The notes: generated by a model not told the origin, from the sequence alone. A stretch of 64,000 bases of DNA from Betaproteobacteria bacterium (GCA_016234705.1 JACRAS010000212.1:1-64000); one strand, 5' to 3'. Positions 18,835-27,382 are shown, numbered from the stretch's first letter. Numbers and translations: made by a program.

Positions 18835-20484
18835 GTGGACCTCAAGCTCATTCTGCCGCCCGCGCGCATCGGCGCCATGGCCAGATCGGGCCATTGGCAT
18901 GACCGCACGGTCATTGACTATCTTGACGCGGCGGCGGCGGAGCTGCCGGACAAAGTGGCCCTCACCGACTGGAACAGCGTTAGCGCAAGGGCCGCTACTT
19001 TTTCTTATCGCCAGATAAAACGGCTTTCCGAGCGGCTCGGCGCCGGCCTGGCGGCGCTCGGGGTCGGCAAGGGCGATGTGGTGTCGTTCCAGCTTCCCAA
19101 CTGGTGGCAGTTCGTTGCCCTCCATTTCGCCTCGGTGCGAATCGGCGCCATCACCAACCCGCTCATGCCGATTTTCCGCGAGCGAGAGCTCGTTCACATG
19201 CTGGGGCTCGCCGAAGCCAAGGTGTTGGTGATCCCCCACCGCTTCCGCGACTTCGACTATCCGGGCATGGTAGCCGGCATCAGAGACAGGCTTCCCGCGC
19301 TGGAGCACATCCTGGTGGTCGGGGGAGAGGGTGAGTTGTCCTTCGAGACTTTCGTGGCGCGCCGCTGGGAAGATGAGACTGACGCCAAGGCTCTTTTCGC
19401 GTCCCGGCGCCAGGGGCCCAACGAGGTCACCGAGATTCTCTACACTTCGGGGACGACGGGGGAATCGAAGGGCGTCATGCACACCGCGAATACCCTGTTC
19501 GGTAACCTGGTGGAGTTCGCGGGGCGACTGAATTTGAGCGAGAAGGATGTGGTACTGATGGCCTCGCCCCTGGCCCACCAGACCGGCTTCCTGTATGGCA
19601 TGGTGATGCCGATCATGCTCAAAGCGAAGATGGTATTGCAAGACGTCTGGGCGGCGGACCAGGCGGCCCAACGTATCCAGGATGAAGGCTGCACCTTCAC
19701 CATGGCGGCAACGCCGTTCCTGATCGACCTCACCGACTTGGCGACATTGGACAAGTTCGACATTTCGACCTTGCGCCTTTTCGCGTGCGGCGGTGCACCG
19801 GTTCCCGAGGCTCTCGTGCCGCATGCTGCCAAGCGGCTTGGATGCAGCATTATGGCGGCCTGGGGGATGACCGAGAACGGCGCGGTGACCATTACCAAGC
19901 CCGGTGACCCCGCTGACAAAGTGTTTGGAACCGACGGCAGCGCGCTGCCCGGATCGCAGGTCAGGGTAGTCAGCCCCGACGGGAAGGAATGCCCGCGCGG
20001 TGTCGAGGGCGATCTGCAAATGCGCGGCGCCAGCCTGTTTGTGGGCTATCTGAAGCGGCCCCAACTCTACGGCGTCGATGCCGAGGGCTGGTTCGACACC
20101 GGTGATTGTGCCCGCATGGATTCAGAGGGCTATATCCGCATCACCGGCCGCTCCAAAGACGTGATCATCCGCGGCGGGGAGAACATCCCGGTGGTCGAAG
20201 TGGAAGGCATCCTCTACCGCCATCCTTCGATCCTGGAGGTGGCCGTGGTGGCGATGCCCGATGCGCGCCTGGGTGAACGGGCGTGCGCCTTCATCGCGCT
20301 CAGACCCGGCGCCGAAGCGTTGGCGCTGGCCGATGTCAACGCTTTTCTTGCCCGGTTCCAGATAGCCAAACAGTACTATCCGGAGCGGCTGGAGATCGTG
20401 GAGGCGATGCCGCGCACGCCTTCGGGCAAGATCCAGAAGTTCAAGCTGCGCGAGACTGCCATGCGATTCAGCGCCCGATCGTAG
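18835..20484 (+). CDS. Acyl-CoA ligase (AMP-forming), cyclohexanecarboxylate-CoA ligase-like
   Basis: A 549-residue ANL-superfamily enzyme that activates a carboxylic acid with ATP and CoA. The P-loop-like motif is ‘YTSGTTGESKG’, followed by ‘AWGMTENG’, ‘GWFDTGD’ and the C-terminal catalytic lysine in ‘RTPSGKIQKFKL’. The N-terminus (‘LPPARIGAMARSGHW’) resembles AliA-type cyclohexanecarboxylate ligases. With the BadI-like hydrolase downstream this hints at alicyclic acid use, but the substrate cannot be fixed by sequence alone. The GTG start at 18835 gives the family length; the gene lies 27 bp after the truncated binding protein. Confidence 0.85.
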   Translation: MDLKLILPPARIGAMARSGHWHDRTVIDYLDAAAAELPDKVALTDWNSVSARAATFSYRQIKRLSERLGAGLAALGVGKGDVVSFQLPNWWQFVALHFASVRIGAITNPLMPIFRERELVHMLGLAEAKVLVIPHRFRDFDYPGMVAGIRDRLPALEHILVVGGEGELSFETFVARRWEDETDAKALFASRRQGPNEVTEILYTSGTTGESKGVMHTANTLFGNLVEFAGRLNLSEKDVVLMASPLAHQTGFLYGMVMPIMLKAKMVLQDVWAADQAAQRIQDEGCTFTMAATPFLIDLTDLATLDKFDISTLRLFACGGAPVPEALVPHAAKRLGCSIMAAWGMTENGAVTITKPGDPADKVFGTDGSALPGSQVRVVSPDGKECPRGVEGDLQMRGASLFVGYLKRPQLYGVDAEGWFDTGDCARMDSEGYIRITGRSKDVIIRGGENIPVVEVEGILYRHPSILEVAVVAMPDARLGERACAFIALRPGAEALALADVNAFLARFQIAKQYYPERLEIVEAMPRTPSGKIQKFKLRETAMRFSARS

Positions 20485-20526
20485 GGCGAGACTGCGAATG
20501 ATTGCACACACTGGAGAAACAACTGG

Positions 20527-20658
20527 ATGATCCTCGACGACGACCACCGCATGATCCGTGACGCGGCAAGAAAGTTCGCGCGCGAACGACAGGAGCTAGA
20601 CATGGCGCAACCATGGGAATGGGCTGACAGCAAAATTGATTTTCGTAACAACCATTGA
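20527..20658 (+). pseudogene. N-terminal stub of an acyl-CoA dehydrogenase
   Basis: A 43-codon frame begins ‘MILDDDHRMIRDAARKFARE’, which matches the first helix of acyl-CoA dehydrogenases. It diverges after about 22 residues and stops 18 bp before the hydrolase start. The remaining ~340 residues of a dehydrogenase are gone. The next gene keeps its own Shine-Dalgarno, so an internal deletion probably removed the dehydrogenase body. Confidence 0.7.
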
Positions 20659-20676
20659 AACCACAGGAGAACGAAC

Positions 20677-21459
20677 GTGTCCGAGAAGGAAATACTGCAT
20701 GAGGTAAAAGACTATGTCGCCACGATCACCATCAATCGCCCGAAGGTGCTGAATGCGTGCACCGACGACCACTTCAGGGAAATTGAGCGCTATGTGAAGC
20801 AGGCGGGATCCGATCCCAAGGTCGGCGTGGTGGTACTTACCGGTGTTGGTGAGCGTGCATTCTGTGTCGGTGGCGACATGAACTGGGAAAAGGGCAGCGG
20901 CGGCAAGAGCGGCCTGGAAGACCAGGATTTCACGCTCGACCGAACGATCGCAGAGTGCGCCAAGCCGGTGATCGCGCGCGTCAACGGTTACGCGATCGGC
21001 GGCGGACACCACATTGCCTACTTCTGCGATTTCACGATCGCTGCGGATCACGCCATATTCGGCCAAAACGGGCCGCGCGTCGGTTCTCCCGCCGGAGGCC
21101 ACATCGTCTCGCATGCGGCGAATGTTCTCGGCCACAAACGCGCGCGGGAGCTGTGGATGCTATGCCGCAAATATACCGCGCAGCAAGCGCTCGCGTGGGG
21201 CCTGGTCAATAGCGTCGTGCCGATGTCGAAATTGGACGAGGAGGTGCGCAAGTATGCGGACGAACTGCTCGCCCTCAGCCCTACGTGCCTGAAAATCCTC
21301 AAGCGCTCCTTTTACCATCACATGATGCCGATAATGGATCGCAACATGAAGGAACTGGTACTGGAAGTGGCGCCCGACTACTTTCGCACCGGCGAACAGC
21401 AGGAGGGAGCCGACGCGTTCCTGCAAAAGCGTCCGCCGGACTTCAACCGATACCGCTGA
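20677..21459 (+). CDS. Crotonase-family hydrolase, BadI/MenB-like
   Basis: A 260-residue enoyl-CoA hydratase/isomerase superfamily protein. It shows the oxyanion-hole regions ‘ERAFCVGGDM’ and ‘IARVNGYAIGGGHH’. The pattern ‘AIFGQNGPRVGS’ with ‘KRARELWMLCRKYT’ is characteristic of 1,4-dihydroxy-2-naphthoyl-CoA synthase and of BadI, the ring-opening 2-ketocyclohexanecarboxyl-CoA hydrolase. The catabolic setting, next to an AliA-like ligase and without other menaquinone genes, favours the BadI role. The GTG start has CAGGAGA 7 bp upstream. A terminator hairpin follows at 21551. Confidence 0.8.
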   Translation: MSEKEILHEVKDYVATITINRPKVLNACTDDHFREIERYVKQAGSDPKVGVVVLTGVGERAFCVGGDMNWEKGSGGKSGLEDQDFTLDRTIAECAKPVIARVNGYAIGGGHHIAYFCDFTIAADHAIFGQNGPRVGSPAGGHIVSHAANVLGHKRARELWMLCRKYTAQQALAWGLVNSVVPMSKLDEEVRKYADELLALSPTCLKILKRSFYHHMMPIMDRNMKELVLEVAPDYFRTGEQQEGADAFLQKRPPDFNRYR

Positions 21460-21550
21460 TCTCGCGGACATGTAGTATGCTGAAAAGAAAACGGCGCTAG
21501 CAGCCTGTCGGACTTAGCGCGTAACTCATTTAATCTCTTCTGGTCCAATT

Positions 21551-21582
21551 CCCCGCGGCTTGCCGCGGGGTCGTTTATTTTT
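21551..21582 (+). terminator. Intrinsic terminator after BadI-like gene
   Basis: CCCCGCGG-CTTG-CCGCGGGG forms a perfect 8-bp stem and is followed by the T-rich stretch TCGTTTATTTTT. It would end rightward transcription of the ligase-hydrolase unit. Confidence 0.8.
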
Positions 21583-21696
21583 GATCCAATAGTTACAGAA
21601 GTAACGACCCGTAAACAGAGACAGAATGAACGGGGGGGTATTAAAGGTGGGCTAAGCCGCGTAGCGCGCAATGGCCGCCTAAGACGCCGTAGTTAG

Positions 21697-22758
21697 TCAG
21701 CGCAGCGCGTGATTCACCAGCAGCGCGGCGGTGAGTAGCAGCACCGCGCCGCCCTGATGCGCGGCCGCCAGCGGAATCGGCACCGCGAGCAGCAGGGCGG
21801 CAATGCCGAGCGCGATTTGCAGGGCGAGCATACCGAGCAGCAGGTTGATGGCGAGGTTTGCGCGCGCGGTAGGCGCCTCGCGCCGCGCTCGCAGCCAGAA
21901 CCAGGGCACGAGCAAGGCGAGCAGCCATGCGCCCAGCCGGTGATCGAATTGCACCGTGGCCATGTTGTTGAAGAAATTCAGGTACCACGGCTCGAGCATG
22001 AAAATCTCCGGCGGCACCCAATGCCCGTTCATGAGCGGGAACGTATTGTAGGCGAAGCCAGCGCGGATGCCGGCGACGAAGCCGCCGGTCACCGCCAGGT
22101 AGGCGACCACGGCGGTGATGATCCAGGCAAATCGGCGCAGCGGCGGCGCGTTTGCCGCCACGGGATCGCGATAGCGCAGCCCCAGTGCCGTCCACAGCAT
22201 GGCGGCATAGATCGCAAGAGCGAGGCTCAAATGCGCGGTCAGACGGTACTGCGACACGCGCGGGTCATCCACCAGGCCCGATTTCACCATGTACCAGCCC
22301 ATCGCCCCCTGTAAGCCGCCGAGCACGAAGATGCCGGCGAGCTTCAGCGCCAGCGGCCGGTCGATGCGGTCGCGCCACCAGAACCAGACGAGCGGCAGCA
22401 GGAACACCACGCCGATCATGCGGCCGAGCAGGCGGTGAAAATATTCCCACCAGAAAATGGACTTGAACGCATCGAGACTCATCCCCCGATTGACCTTGCG
22501 GTACTCGGGGGTGAGTTTGTATTTGTCGAAGGTCTCGAGCCACTGCGCTTCGCTTACGGGCGGCAGGGTGCCGAGGATGGGCTGCCACTCGACGATCGAC
22601 AGTCCGGAGTGGGTAAGCCGGGTCACCCCGCCGACCACGACCATCGTGAACACCAGTGCGCAGCAGGCGAGCAGCCACGCCGCCACCTGGAGCCGCGCTC
22701 GGGTACCCGGCCCGCCGGCGGGCTCGACGGAGGCTGCGTCCGTGGATAGGGTCTTCAT
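21697..22758 (-). CDS. ctaA: Heme A synthase (COX15/CtaA type)
   Basis: A 353-residue, eight-helix membrane protein that oxidises the C8 methyl of heme O to make heme A for aa3-type cytochrome oxidase. Heme-ligand histidines are seen in ‘[16 protein letters not shown]’, ‘[12 protein letters not shown]’, ‘[11 protein letters not shown]’ and ‘[10 protein letters not shown]’, and a C-terminal one in ‘[10 protein letters not shown]’. The ‘[10 protein letters not shown]’ region is the COX15 subtype found in alpha- and betaproteobacteria and mitochondria. It implies aerobic respiration. Its last 84 bp are duplicated as a fragment at 12281-12364. No cytochrome oxidase genes lie in the window. Confidence 0.95.
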   Translation of the reverse strand: MKTLSTDAASVEPAGGPGTRARLQVAAWLLACCALVFTMVVVGGVTRLTHSGLSIVEWQPILGTLPPVSEAQWLETFDKYKLTPEYRKVNRGMSLDAFKSIFWWEYFHRLLGRMIGVVFLLPLVWFWWRDRIDRPLALKLAGIFVLGGLQGAMGWYMVKSGLVDDPRVSQYRLTAHLSLALAIYAAMLWTALGLRYRDPVAANAPPLRRFAWIITAVVAYLAVTGGFVAGIRAGFAYNTFPLMNGHWVPPEIFMLEPWYLNFFNNMATVQFDHRLGAWLLALLVPWFWLRARREAPTARANLAINLLLGMLALQIALGIAALLLAVPIPLAAAHQGGAVLLLTAALLVNHALR

Positions 22759-22920
22759 CGCAATCGCTTAAGGCTTTTCAGGTGGAGCCGCGTTGTTCTT
22801 GTGCAAGGGTAATCGAAACGGCTTTCCGTATCCAGTGCGCTGGCGGGTATGGGCCTTCGCGGAAGTCGGATGCAACGGCGGCCCAATGCGCAGAAGTAGC
22901 AGGCCGGTGCCGGCTTCTGT

Positions 22921-22926
22921 TATAAT
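22921..22926 (+). promoter_or_regulatory. Candidate -10 element for tRNA-Arg
   Basis: TATAAT lies 10 bp ahead of the tRNA 5' end and is followed by a GC-rich stretch, as expected for a stable-RNA promoter. No clear -35 box was found. Confidence 0.5.
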
Positions 22927-22935
22927 TCGCGCCTC

Positions 22936-23012
22936 GCGCCTGTAGCTCAGTTGGATAGAGTACTTGGCTACGAACCAAGGGGTCGTGGGTTCGAATCCTG
23001 CCAGGCGCGCCA
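22936..23012 (+). tRNA. tRNA-Arg (anticodon ACG)
   Basis: Full cloverleaf: acceptor stem GCGCCTG/CAGGCGC, D-loop ‘AGTTGGAT’, anticodon stem CTTGG/CCAAG with loop CTACGAA, T-loop TTCGAAT, and an encoded CCA. Wobble A34 would be edited to inosine to read CGN codons. Its 3' 14 bp recur at 24111-24124, making it a likely integration site. Confidence 0.97.
22997..23010 (+). repeat. Candidate attL: 3' end of tRNA-Arg
   Basis: CCTGCCAGGCGCGC spans the 3' side of the T-arm and the acceptor stem. It is repeated exactly at 24111-24124 in the same orientation, 1,114 bp away, with the toxin-antitoxin pair between the copies. Confidence 0.6.
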
Positions 23013-23020
23013 TTAAGATT

Positions 23021-23056
23021 AACGCCCTCAGTAGCTTACTGAGGGCGTTTTCTTTT
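23021..23056 (+). terminator. Terminator after tRNA-Arg
   Basis: A perfect 13-bp stem (AACGCCCTCAGTA pairing with TACTGAGGGCGTT) with a 3-nt loop is followed by TTTCTTTT. It begins 9 bp after the encoded CCA. Confidence 0.92.
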
Positions 23057-23419
23057 GGAAAATCGGGCTGGTGTCATTGATGCAGGTTTGTGTTGTTGCT
23101 GCGCGAACAAAATCGACCGTCGTGCGCGAATTACACTCACCACCTATTTTCAACTGATTTCCCAGACTAACCAAGCATTTGCGGATGCCTCGCCCTGATC
23201 ACTCCAATCGCGTAGTCTGGTCAATCTGATCCGCGCAAAGAACACGGGTCGCAAGCCTGTCGCTACCGGCTGCGCATTGAAGCGGCGGCAGTTTTGAAGT
23301 CGGGAGCAAGTATGTCGGGAGTAAGTATTGACATGATTATGCCAGAATGGGCATAACCCAAAGGATGTCAAAAGCAGCCGCGCAAGCCCCTCAAATGGAT
23401 TGGCTCCGCCAAGCGCGAT

Positions 23420-23746
23420 TTGGACGCAATGCCAGAGGATGTCAAAGACGTGTTCGGACACGCCATCGATCTGGCGCAAGCGGGCGGGAAGCACCAAGAT
23501 GCGAGGGCGATGAGCGGATTTCGTTCGGCTGGCGTGTTGGAAGTGGTTGAAGACTTTCGGAGTGATACCTACCGGGCTGTCTACACGGTCAAGTTCGCTG
23601 GATGGATTTACGTTCTGCATTGCTTCCAGAAGAAGTCCAAGACCGGTATCAAGACGCCCAAGAAAGATATGGCGCTGATCAACGGGCGGCTGAAAGCCGC
23701 AAAGCAGGATTACGAGATATGGCAAGCACGGCAAGGAGCGCGATGA
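23420..23746 (+). CDS. HigB/RelE-type toxin (Gp49-like), apparently frameshifted start
   Basis: The frame encodes a Gp49-like toxin of the HigB/RelE type: ‘VLEVVEDFRSDTYRAVYTVK’, ‘VLHCFQKKSKTGIKTPKKDM’. Homology extends upstream of the TTG at 23420 (‘PRKPLKWIGSAKRDL’), but no usable start codon lies in that frame. An ATG at 23365 would start it (‘MSKQPRKPLKWIG’) if the AAAA run at 23370-23373 were one base shorter. The toxin may thus be inactivated or phase-variable, or the base may be a sequencing error. It overlaps the antitoxin gene by 4 bp (ATGA). Confidence 0.75.
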   Translation: MDAMPEDVKDVFGHAIDLAQAGGKHQDARAMSGFRSAGVLEVVEDFRSDTYRAVYTVKFAGWIYVLHCFQKKSKTGIKTPKKDMALINGRLKAAKQDYEIWQARQGAR

Positions 23747-24075
23747 TGACCCAACAGAGCGAAGTGACTATCGAAGAAGGCAGCACCAACGTCTATGCCG
23801 ACCTGGGGTATGCCGACGCGGCTGAAATGCAACGCAAGTCACAACTCGCGGGAGAGATTTCCCGCGCAATCAAGGCGCGTCGCTTAACACAGGACGGAGC
23901 CGCCGTACTGCTCGGCATCGATCAGTCAAAGATATCGCGCATCACCCGAGGACAGTTTCGTGGTGTCAGCGAAGCCAAGCTGTTGGAGCTGGTGGCCAAG
24001 TTGGGCCACGACGTGAAAATCGTCGTGGGACCCGTGCGCCGCCGCGCCGGTAAAATCGAATTGCAGTTCGCCTAA
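23743..24075 (+). CDS. HigA-type antitoxin, XRE-family HTH
   Basis: A 110-residue antitoxin with a helix-turn-helix in ‘RRLTQDGAAVLLGIDQSKIS’ and the family opening ‘STNVYADLGYADAAEMQRKS’. It should neutralise the partner toxin and repress their shared promoter. The ATG overlaps the toxin stop, the usual coupling for this toxin-first arrangement. The frame is intact, unlike the toxin's. Confidence 0.88.
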   Translation: MMTQQSEVTIEEGSTNVYADLGYADAAEMQRKSQLAGEISRAIKARRLTQDGAAVLLGIDQSKISRITRGQFRGVSEAKLLELVAKLGHDVKIVVGPVRRRAGKIELQFA

Positions 24076-24110
24076 CTCGCCACTGGTCGTTGATGCGGAT
24101 GCAGTGTTGA

Positions 24111-24124
24111 CCTGCCAGGCGCGC
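24111..24124 (+). repeat. Candidate attR: copy of tRNA-Arg 3' end
   Basis: An exact copy of the 14 bp at 22997-23010, just after the antitoxin gene. The tRNA end and this copy bracket about 1.1 kb. No integrase is present between them. Confidence 0.6.
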
Positions 24125-24156
24125 GAGTAGCAGTAGTTTAAGGCATTAGCGAAAGC

Positions 24157-24162
24157 TATAAT
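24157..24162 (+). promoter_or_regulatory. Candidate -10 element ahead of EamA permease gene
   Basis: TATAAT lies 31 bp before the likely start codon at 24193. No clear -35 hexamer at standard spacing was found. Confidence 0.35.
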
Positions 24163-24192
24163 GACCCCTTCCCCCGCTCACCGCCCCGGACC

Positions 24193-25122
24193 TTGCGCCA
24201 GAACGCCGCCCTTGCCCGCGTCTCGCCCTACCTGCTGCTTACGGCCACGATCCTGTTCTGGGCGCTGAACTGGATCGTCGGGCGGGCGCTGCGCGACGAC
24301 GTGCCGTCGTTCTCGCTCGCGTTCTGGCGCTGGGTGAGCGCGAGCGCGCTGCTGCTGCCTTTTGCCTGGCCGCACCTGGTGCGCGGCTGGCCGGCGATGC
24401 GCGAGTCGTGGCGGATCATGCTCGCGCTCGGCCTGCTCGGCACCACGTTCTGCACCCTGGCCTCGTACACGGGCCTCAAGTACACCACCGCCGTCAGCGG
24501 CTCGATCCTGAATTCGTTCGCGCCGGTGATCATCATCGCCATCTCCTGGGCCTTCCTCGGACAGCGGCTGCGCGCCTCGCAGTGGGCAGGCGTCGCGATT
24601 TCGCTCACCGGGGTACTGAGCATCGTCGGCCGCGGCGACCCGATGGTGTTCCTGACGCTTTCGCTCAACGTTGGAGATCTGTGGATCCTGGCGTCGATAC
24701 TGCTCTGGGCGCTGTATACGATCTGCCTGCGCTGGCGGCCGCCGGGCCTGCACCCGCTCGGTCTCCTGGCCGCGAACGTGATCGTCGGCGTGGTGGCGAT
24801 GCTGCCGGTGTACCTGTGGTCGCTCGCTCAGGGCCTGCATATCACCTGGACTGCGGCGGCGGTTGCCGGGCTGGTCTACGTCGGCGTGTTTCCGTCGGTG
24901 CTCGCGTATATTTTCTGGAACAACGCGGTGTCGCGTGTCGGCCCGAGCAAGGCGGGGATGTTCATGCACCTGATGCCGGTGTTCGCGAGCCTGCTCGCGA
25001 TCGCCTTCCTCGGCGAGCGGCTGCACCTGTTCCACCTAGCAGGCATGGCGATGATCCTCGGCGGCATCTGGCTTACCAGCCGCGCCCACAACCCCGAGGC
25101 CGAAGCCGGGATGGAGAACTGA
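24193..25122 (+). CDS. EamA-family (DMT) permease
   Basis: A 309-residue inner-membrane protein with about ten hydrophobic helices arranged as two EamA repeats. Typical family features are ‘ILFWALNWIVGRAL’ near the start and ‘RVGPSKAGMFMHLMPVFASL’ in the second half. Members export amino acids or other metabolites; the substrate here is unknown. The TTG at 24193 is the only reasonable in-frame start, since the nearby ATG at 24161 is in another frame. No strong Shine-Dalgarno was seen. Confidence 0.85.
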   Translation: MRQNAALARVSPYLLLTATILFWALNWIVGRALRDDVPSFSLAFWRWVSASALLLPFAWPHLVRGWPAMRESWRIMLALGLLGTTFCTLASYTGLKYTTAVSGSILNSFAPVIIIAISWAFLGQRLRASQWAGVAISLTGVLSIVGRGDPMVFLTLSLNVGDLWILASILLWALYTICLRWRPPGLHPLGLLAANVIVGVVAMLPVYLWSLAQGLHITWTAAAVAGLVYVGVFPSVLAYIFWNNAVSRVGPSKAGMFMHLMPVFASLLAIAFLGERLHLFHLAGMAMILGGIWLTSRAHNPEAEAGMEN

Positions 25123-25138
25123 ACGCAAGCGCGCGGGA

Positions 25139-25348
25139 TCAGTCTTCCAGGGTGAATCCCACCTTGATAGTCACCTGCCAGTGCGCCACCTTCCCGTTTT
25201 CCACGTGGCCGCGCGTCTCTATCACCTCGAACCAGTGGATGTTGCGCACGGTCGAGGAAGCCTTGGCGATGGCGCCGTTGACCGCGTCCTCGATGTTCTT
25301 GGTCGATGAACCGGTAAGTTCGATATGCTTGTAGACGTGATTGCTCAT
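25139..25348 (-). CDS. Dodecin
   Basis: A 69-residue dodecin, a small flavin-binding protein that assembles into a hollow dodecamer and buffers FMN or riboflavin. Family signatures are ‘[15 protein letters not shown]’, ‘[20 protein letters not shown]’ with the flavin-stacking Trp, and ‘[16 protein letters not shown]’. An AGGAG ribosome site precedes the ATG. It converges on the EamA gene with a 16-bp gap. Confidence 0.95.
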   Translation of the reverse strand: MSNHVYKHIELTGSSTKNIEDAVNGAIAKASSTVRNIHWFEVIETRGHVENGKVAHWQVTIKVGFTLED

Positions 25349-25881
25349 GCTGCTCTCCTGGAGAAAAATGGCCGATGGCAGAGAGAGTGACCTTGGAAGC
25401 GAGATGAATTATCCGCCTTTTTTCGCGGGCACGGAAAATCGCGCTGCCGCCGCCGCATCTCATCCGGCTCCCGGTCCATTGCGGATTCTTTGCAATAATG
25501 CCGCTCGTGGCTCGTCCGACAAGCCGCACTGCAAACCCGGCACGAGGGCAGAACGCACGAACACGGCTGCTCACCGGGCCGATCCCGGCAACGATGGTGC
25601 GCCTTTCGCTGCCCAATATCGTTTTGGTCGGCGCGCAGGTGGACGTCAGCATCGCCGCGTGGATTTCGCCGCAACGCGCGCCGATTTGCGCGAAACCGTC
25701 GAGCGACTCGATCAACGAAAGTGCGAACTCTGCTCGTTCGGTCTCGGCGGCCCGGAACGATGGGCGATAGCCGCAAGCGGGAACGAGACCGGGCCCCGGC
25801 TCAGGACCAGGAAGCGTGTGTCCGCGAGGCGAGCACCGGCTATTCCGGATTACGCCGGGGCATCTGCTGCGCGACGCGGGA
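25349..25881. other. Gene-free stretch between dodecin and cold-shock gene
   Basis: About 530 bp in which open frames exist on both strands, but none has a recognisable domain, a good ribosome site or codon bias that sets it apart from GC-rich background. It holds the dodecin promoter region and the 3' side of the cold-shock gene. I see nothing else. Confidence 0.5.
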
Positions 25882-26088
25882 TCAGATCGACTTCAAGTCG
25901 CCGGCGGAGGTCTTGCCGTCCTGCCCCTTCTGCAATTCGTACTGGATTTTCTGACCTTCGTTCAAGGTGGACAGGCCGGCTTTCTCCACCGCCGAGATAT
26001 GCACAAACACGTCTTTCGAGCCATCATCGGCCTGAATAAAGCCGAAACCCTTGCTTGCGTTGAACCATTTCACTGTGCCAGTAGCCAC
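25882..26088 (-). CDS. CspA-family cold-shock protein
   Basis: A 68-residue single cold-shock domain that binds single-stranded nucleic acid. RNP1 is ‘KGFGFI’ and RNP2 is ‘VFVHIS’; the opening is ‘[17 protein letters not shown]’. The GTG at 26088 is preferred because GGGAGA lies 6 bp upstream and the protein then begins exactly where the family does; an upstream in-frame ATG would add 15 unrelated residues. A long gene-free leader lies upstream. Confidence 0.95.
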   Translation of the reverse strand: MATGTVKWFNASKGFGFIQADDGSKDVFVHISAVEKAGLSTLNEGQKIQYELQKGQDGKTSAGDLKSI

Positions 26089-26471
26089 AAAAATCTCCCG
26101 ATAAGAATGTAGTCGAATATCGACCCGGGCCATGGTGCGTCCGCGTCAATGGAGGAACAGTTTAATGCATCGTGCTCCAGGTTGCTACTGCAAGCTGCGC
26201 AAATCCGGAAATAGGCCTCGACCCGGAGCCCGATTCCGCCATTTTCGCGCGAAACAAGGTCTAAATGGCGAAGTATCAGCGTAAACTGAGCACGCCGAAA
26301 TCCGCTTTCTCGTTCATCGTCAGCCTCCGCGGAATAAAGGGCCAACGCTGACGTATTCAGCTCACCTGCCGTAGTACGGGGATTAGCCGACGGCTACACA
26401 GTGACGGCCAGAGCGCTTGAAACCGACGGCACTTGACCGCATATACCGCACAAATATCCGCTGGAGCCGCC
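26089..26471. other. Long leader region of cold-shock gene and upstream region of CnoX gene
   Basis: About 380 bp between the divergent cold-shock and cnoX genes. No convincing protein is encoded. Cold-shock genes of this type often carry long structured 5' leaders that sense temperature, so the right-hand part may include one; no specific cold-box motif was identified. Confidence 0.4.
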
Positions 26472-27326
26472 ATGAACACCCATACGTTTGATACCGGAGT
26501 CGAATCCTTCGAGCGCGACGTGCTGCAAGCGTCGCAGAAAGTGCCCGTGCTGGTTGATTTCTGGGCGCCTTGGTGTGCCCCTTGCCGGGTGCTGAAACCC
26601 ATCTTGGAGAAGCTCGCCGGCGAATACCAGGGCAGGTTCCTGCTGGCCAAGGTCGATTCCGACGAGCACCCGCAGTTGTCCGCGCGCTTCGGCGTGCGCG
26701 GCATCCCCAACGTCAAGGCCTTTGTCGACGGCAAGCTGGCAGACGAATTTACCGGTGCCCTGCCCGAGAGCCGCGTGCGCGCCTTCATCGACCGCCTGAT
26801 CCCGACGCCGGGCGAGAAGCTGCGCCGCACCGCGCGCGCGCTCGTGGCCCAGGGCGATTTCGACGAGGCCGAGCGCCATCTGCGCAGCGCCCTCGAGATC
26901 GAGCCGGCCAACCACGGGGTGCGGTTGGATCTGGTCGAACTGTTGCTGGCGAAGAACAACCACGCCGAGGCGGATGAAATGTTTGCGCCGATTCCGGAGC
27001 GCGAGCGCGACGAGCGTGCGGAGAGGCTCTATTCGGTGCTCGCCTTGTGGAAGAGAAGCCAGCAACTGCCGGCGCTCGAGGAACTGGAAGCCAGGCTCGC
27101 GGCCAATCCGGACGACCTGCCAGCGCGGCTCGCGCTGGGCGAGCGCCTGGTCGCCGACAAGCGCTACGAGCCCGCGCTTGCGGCGCTGCTGCAGGTGGTG
27201 CGCCGCGACCGCGGCGCCTTGCGCACCAGCGCGCGCAAGCTGATGGTCGAGGTGTTCAAGCTTGCCGAGGATCAGGCCGCGCTGGTCAGCGAGTATCGCA
27301 AGCTGCTTGCTGGTGCTCTCTACTAA
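26472..27326 (+). CDS. cnoX: Thioredoxin-TPR chaperedoxin CnoX (YbbN)
   Basis: A 284-residue protein with an N-terminal thioredoxin fold (about 1-110) and a C-terminal TPR-like region (about 118-280). The active site is ‘WAPWCAPC’ (Cys35/Cys38), so a complete CxxC is kept, unlike E. coli YbbN, which lacks a working pair. Family members hold unfolding proteins, protect them from over-oxidation and hand them to GroEL/DnaK. The start at 26472 is chosen for its GGAG 7 bp upstream. Confidence 0.88.
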   Translation: MNTHTFDTGVESFERDVLQASQKVPVLVDFWAPWCAPCRVLKPILEKLAGEYQGRFLLAKVDSDEHPQLSARFGVRGIPNVKAFVDGKLADEFTGALPESRVRAFIDRLIPTPGEKLRRTARALVAQGDFDEAERHLRSALEIEPANHGVRLDLVELLLAKNNHAEADEMFAPIPERERDERAERLYSVLALWKRSQQLPALEELEARLAANPDDLPARLALGERLVADKRYEPALAALLQVVRRDRGALRTSARKLMVEVFKLAEDQAALVSEYRKLLAGALY

Positions 27327-27348
27327 CAGGGTGTTGAAAAAGGGGGTA

Positions 27349-27376
27349 CGCCCCATTGGCGCTACCTTAGATCGCG
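27349..27376 (+). repeat. Left direct repeat flanking DUF488 cassette
   Basis: The repeat begins CGCCCCATTGGC and ends GATCGCG over about 28 bp. It recurs with one base missing and two substitutions at 29413-29439. The copies bracket the three-gene DUF488/OB-fold cassette almost exactly. Confidence 0.6.
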
Positions 27377-27382
27377 ATGGTG

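Noticed and set aside
17965-20064. A 699-codon open frame on the - strand
   Set aside because: It is antisense to the truncated binding protein and the acyl-CoA ligase. It has no recognisable domain and its composition is that of a GC-rich shadow frame.
25341-26039. Rightward 232-codon frame between dodecin and the cold-shock gene
   Set aside because: It has no ribosome site and no domain, and it overlaps the cold-shock gene in antisense. The Cys pair in ‘RKCELC’ alone is not enough to call an HNH protein.
26070-26345. - strand 91-codon frame upstream of the cold-shock gene
   Set aside because: It overlaps the cold-shock start and leader, lacks a ribosome site and has no recognised motif.
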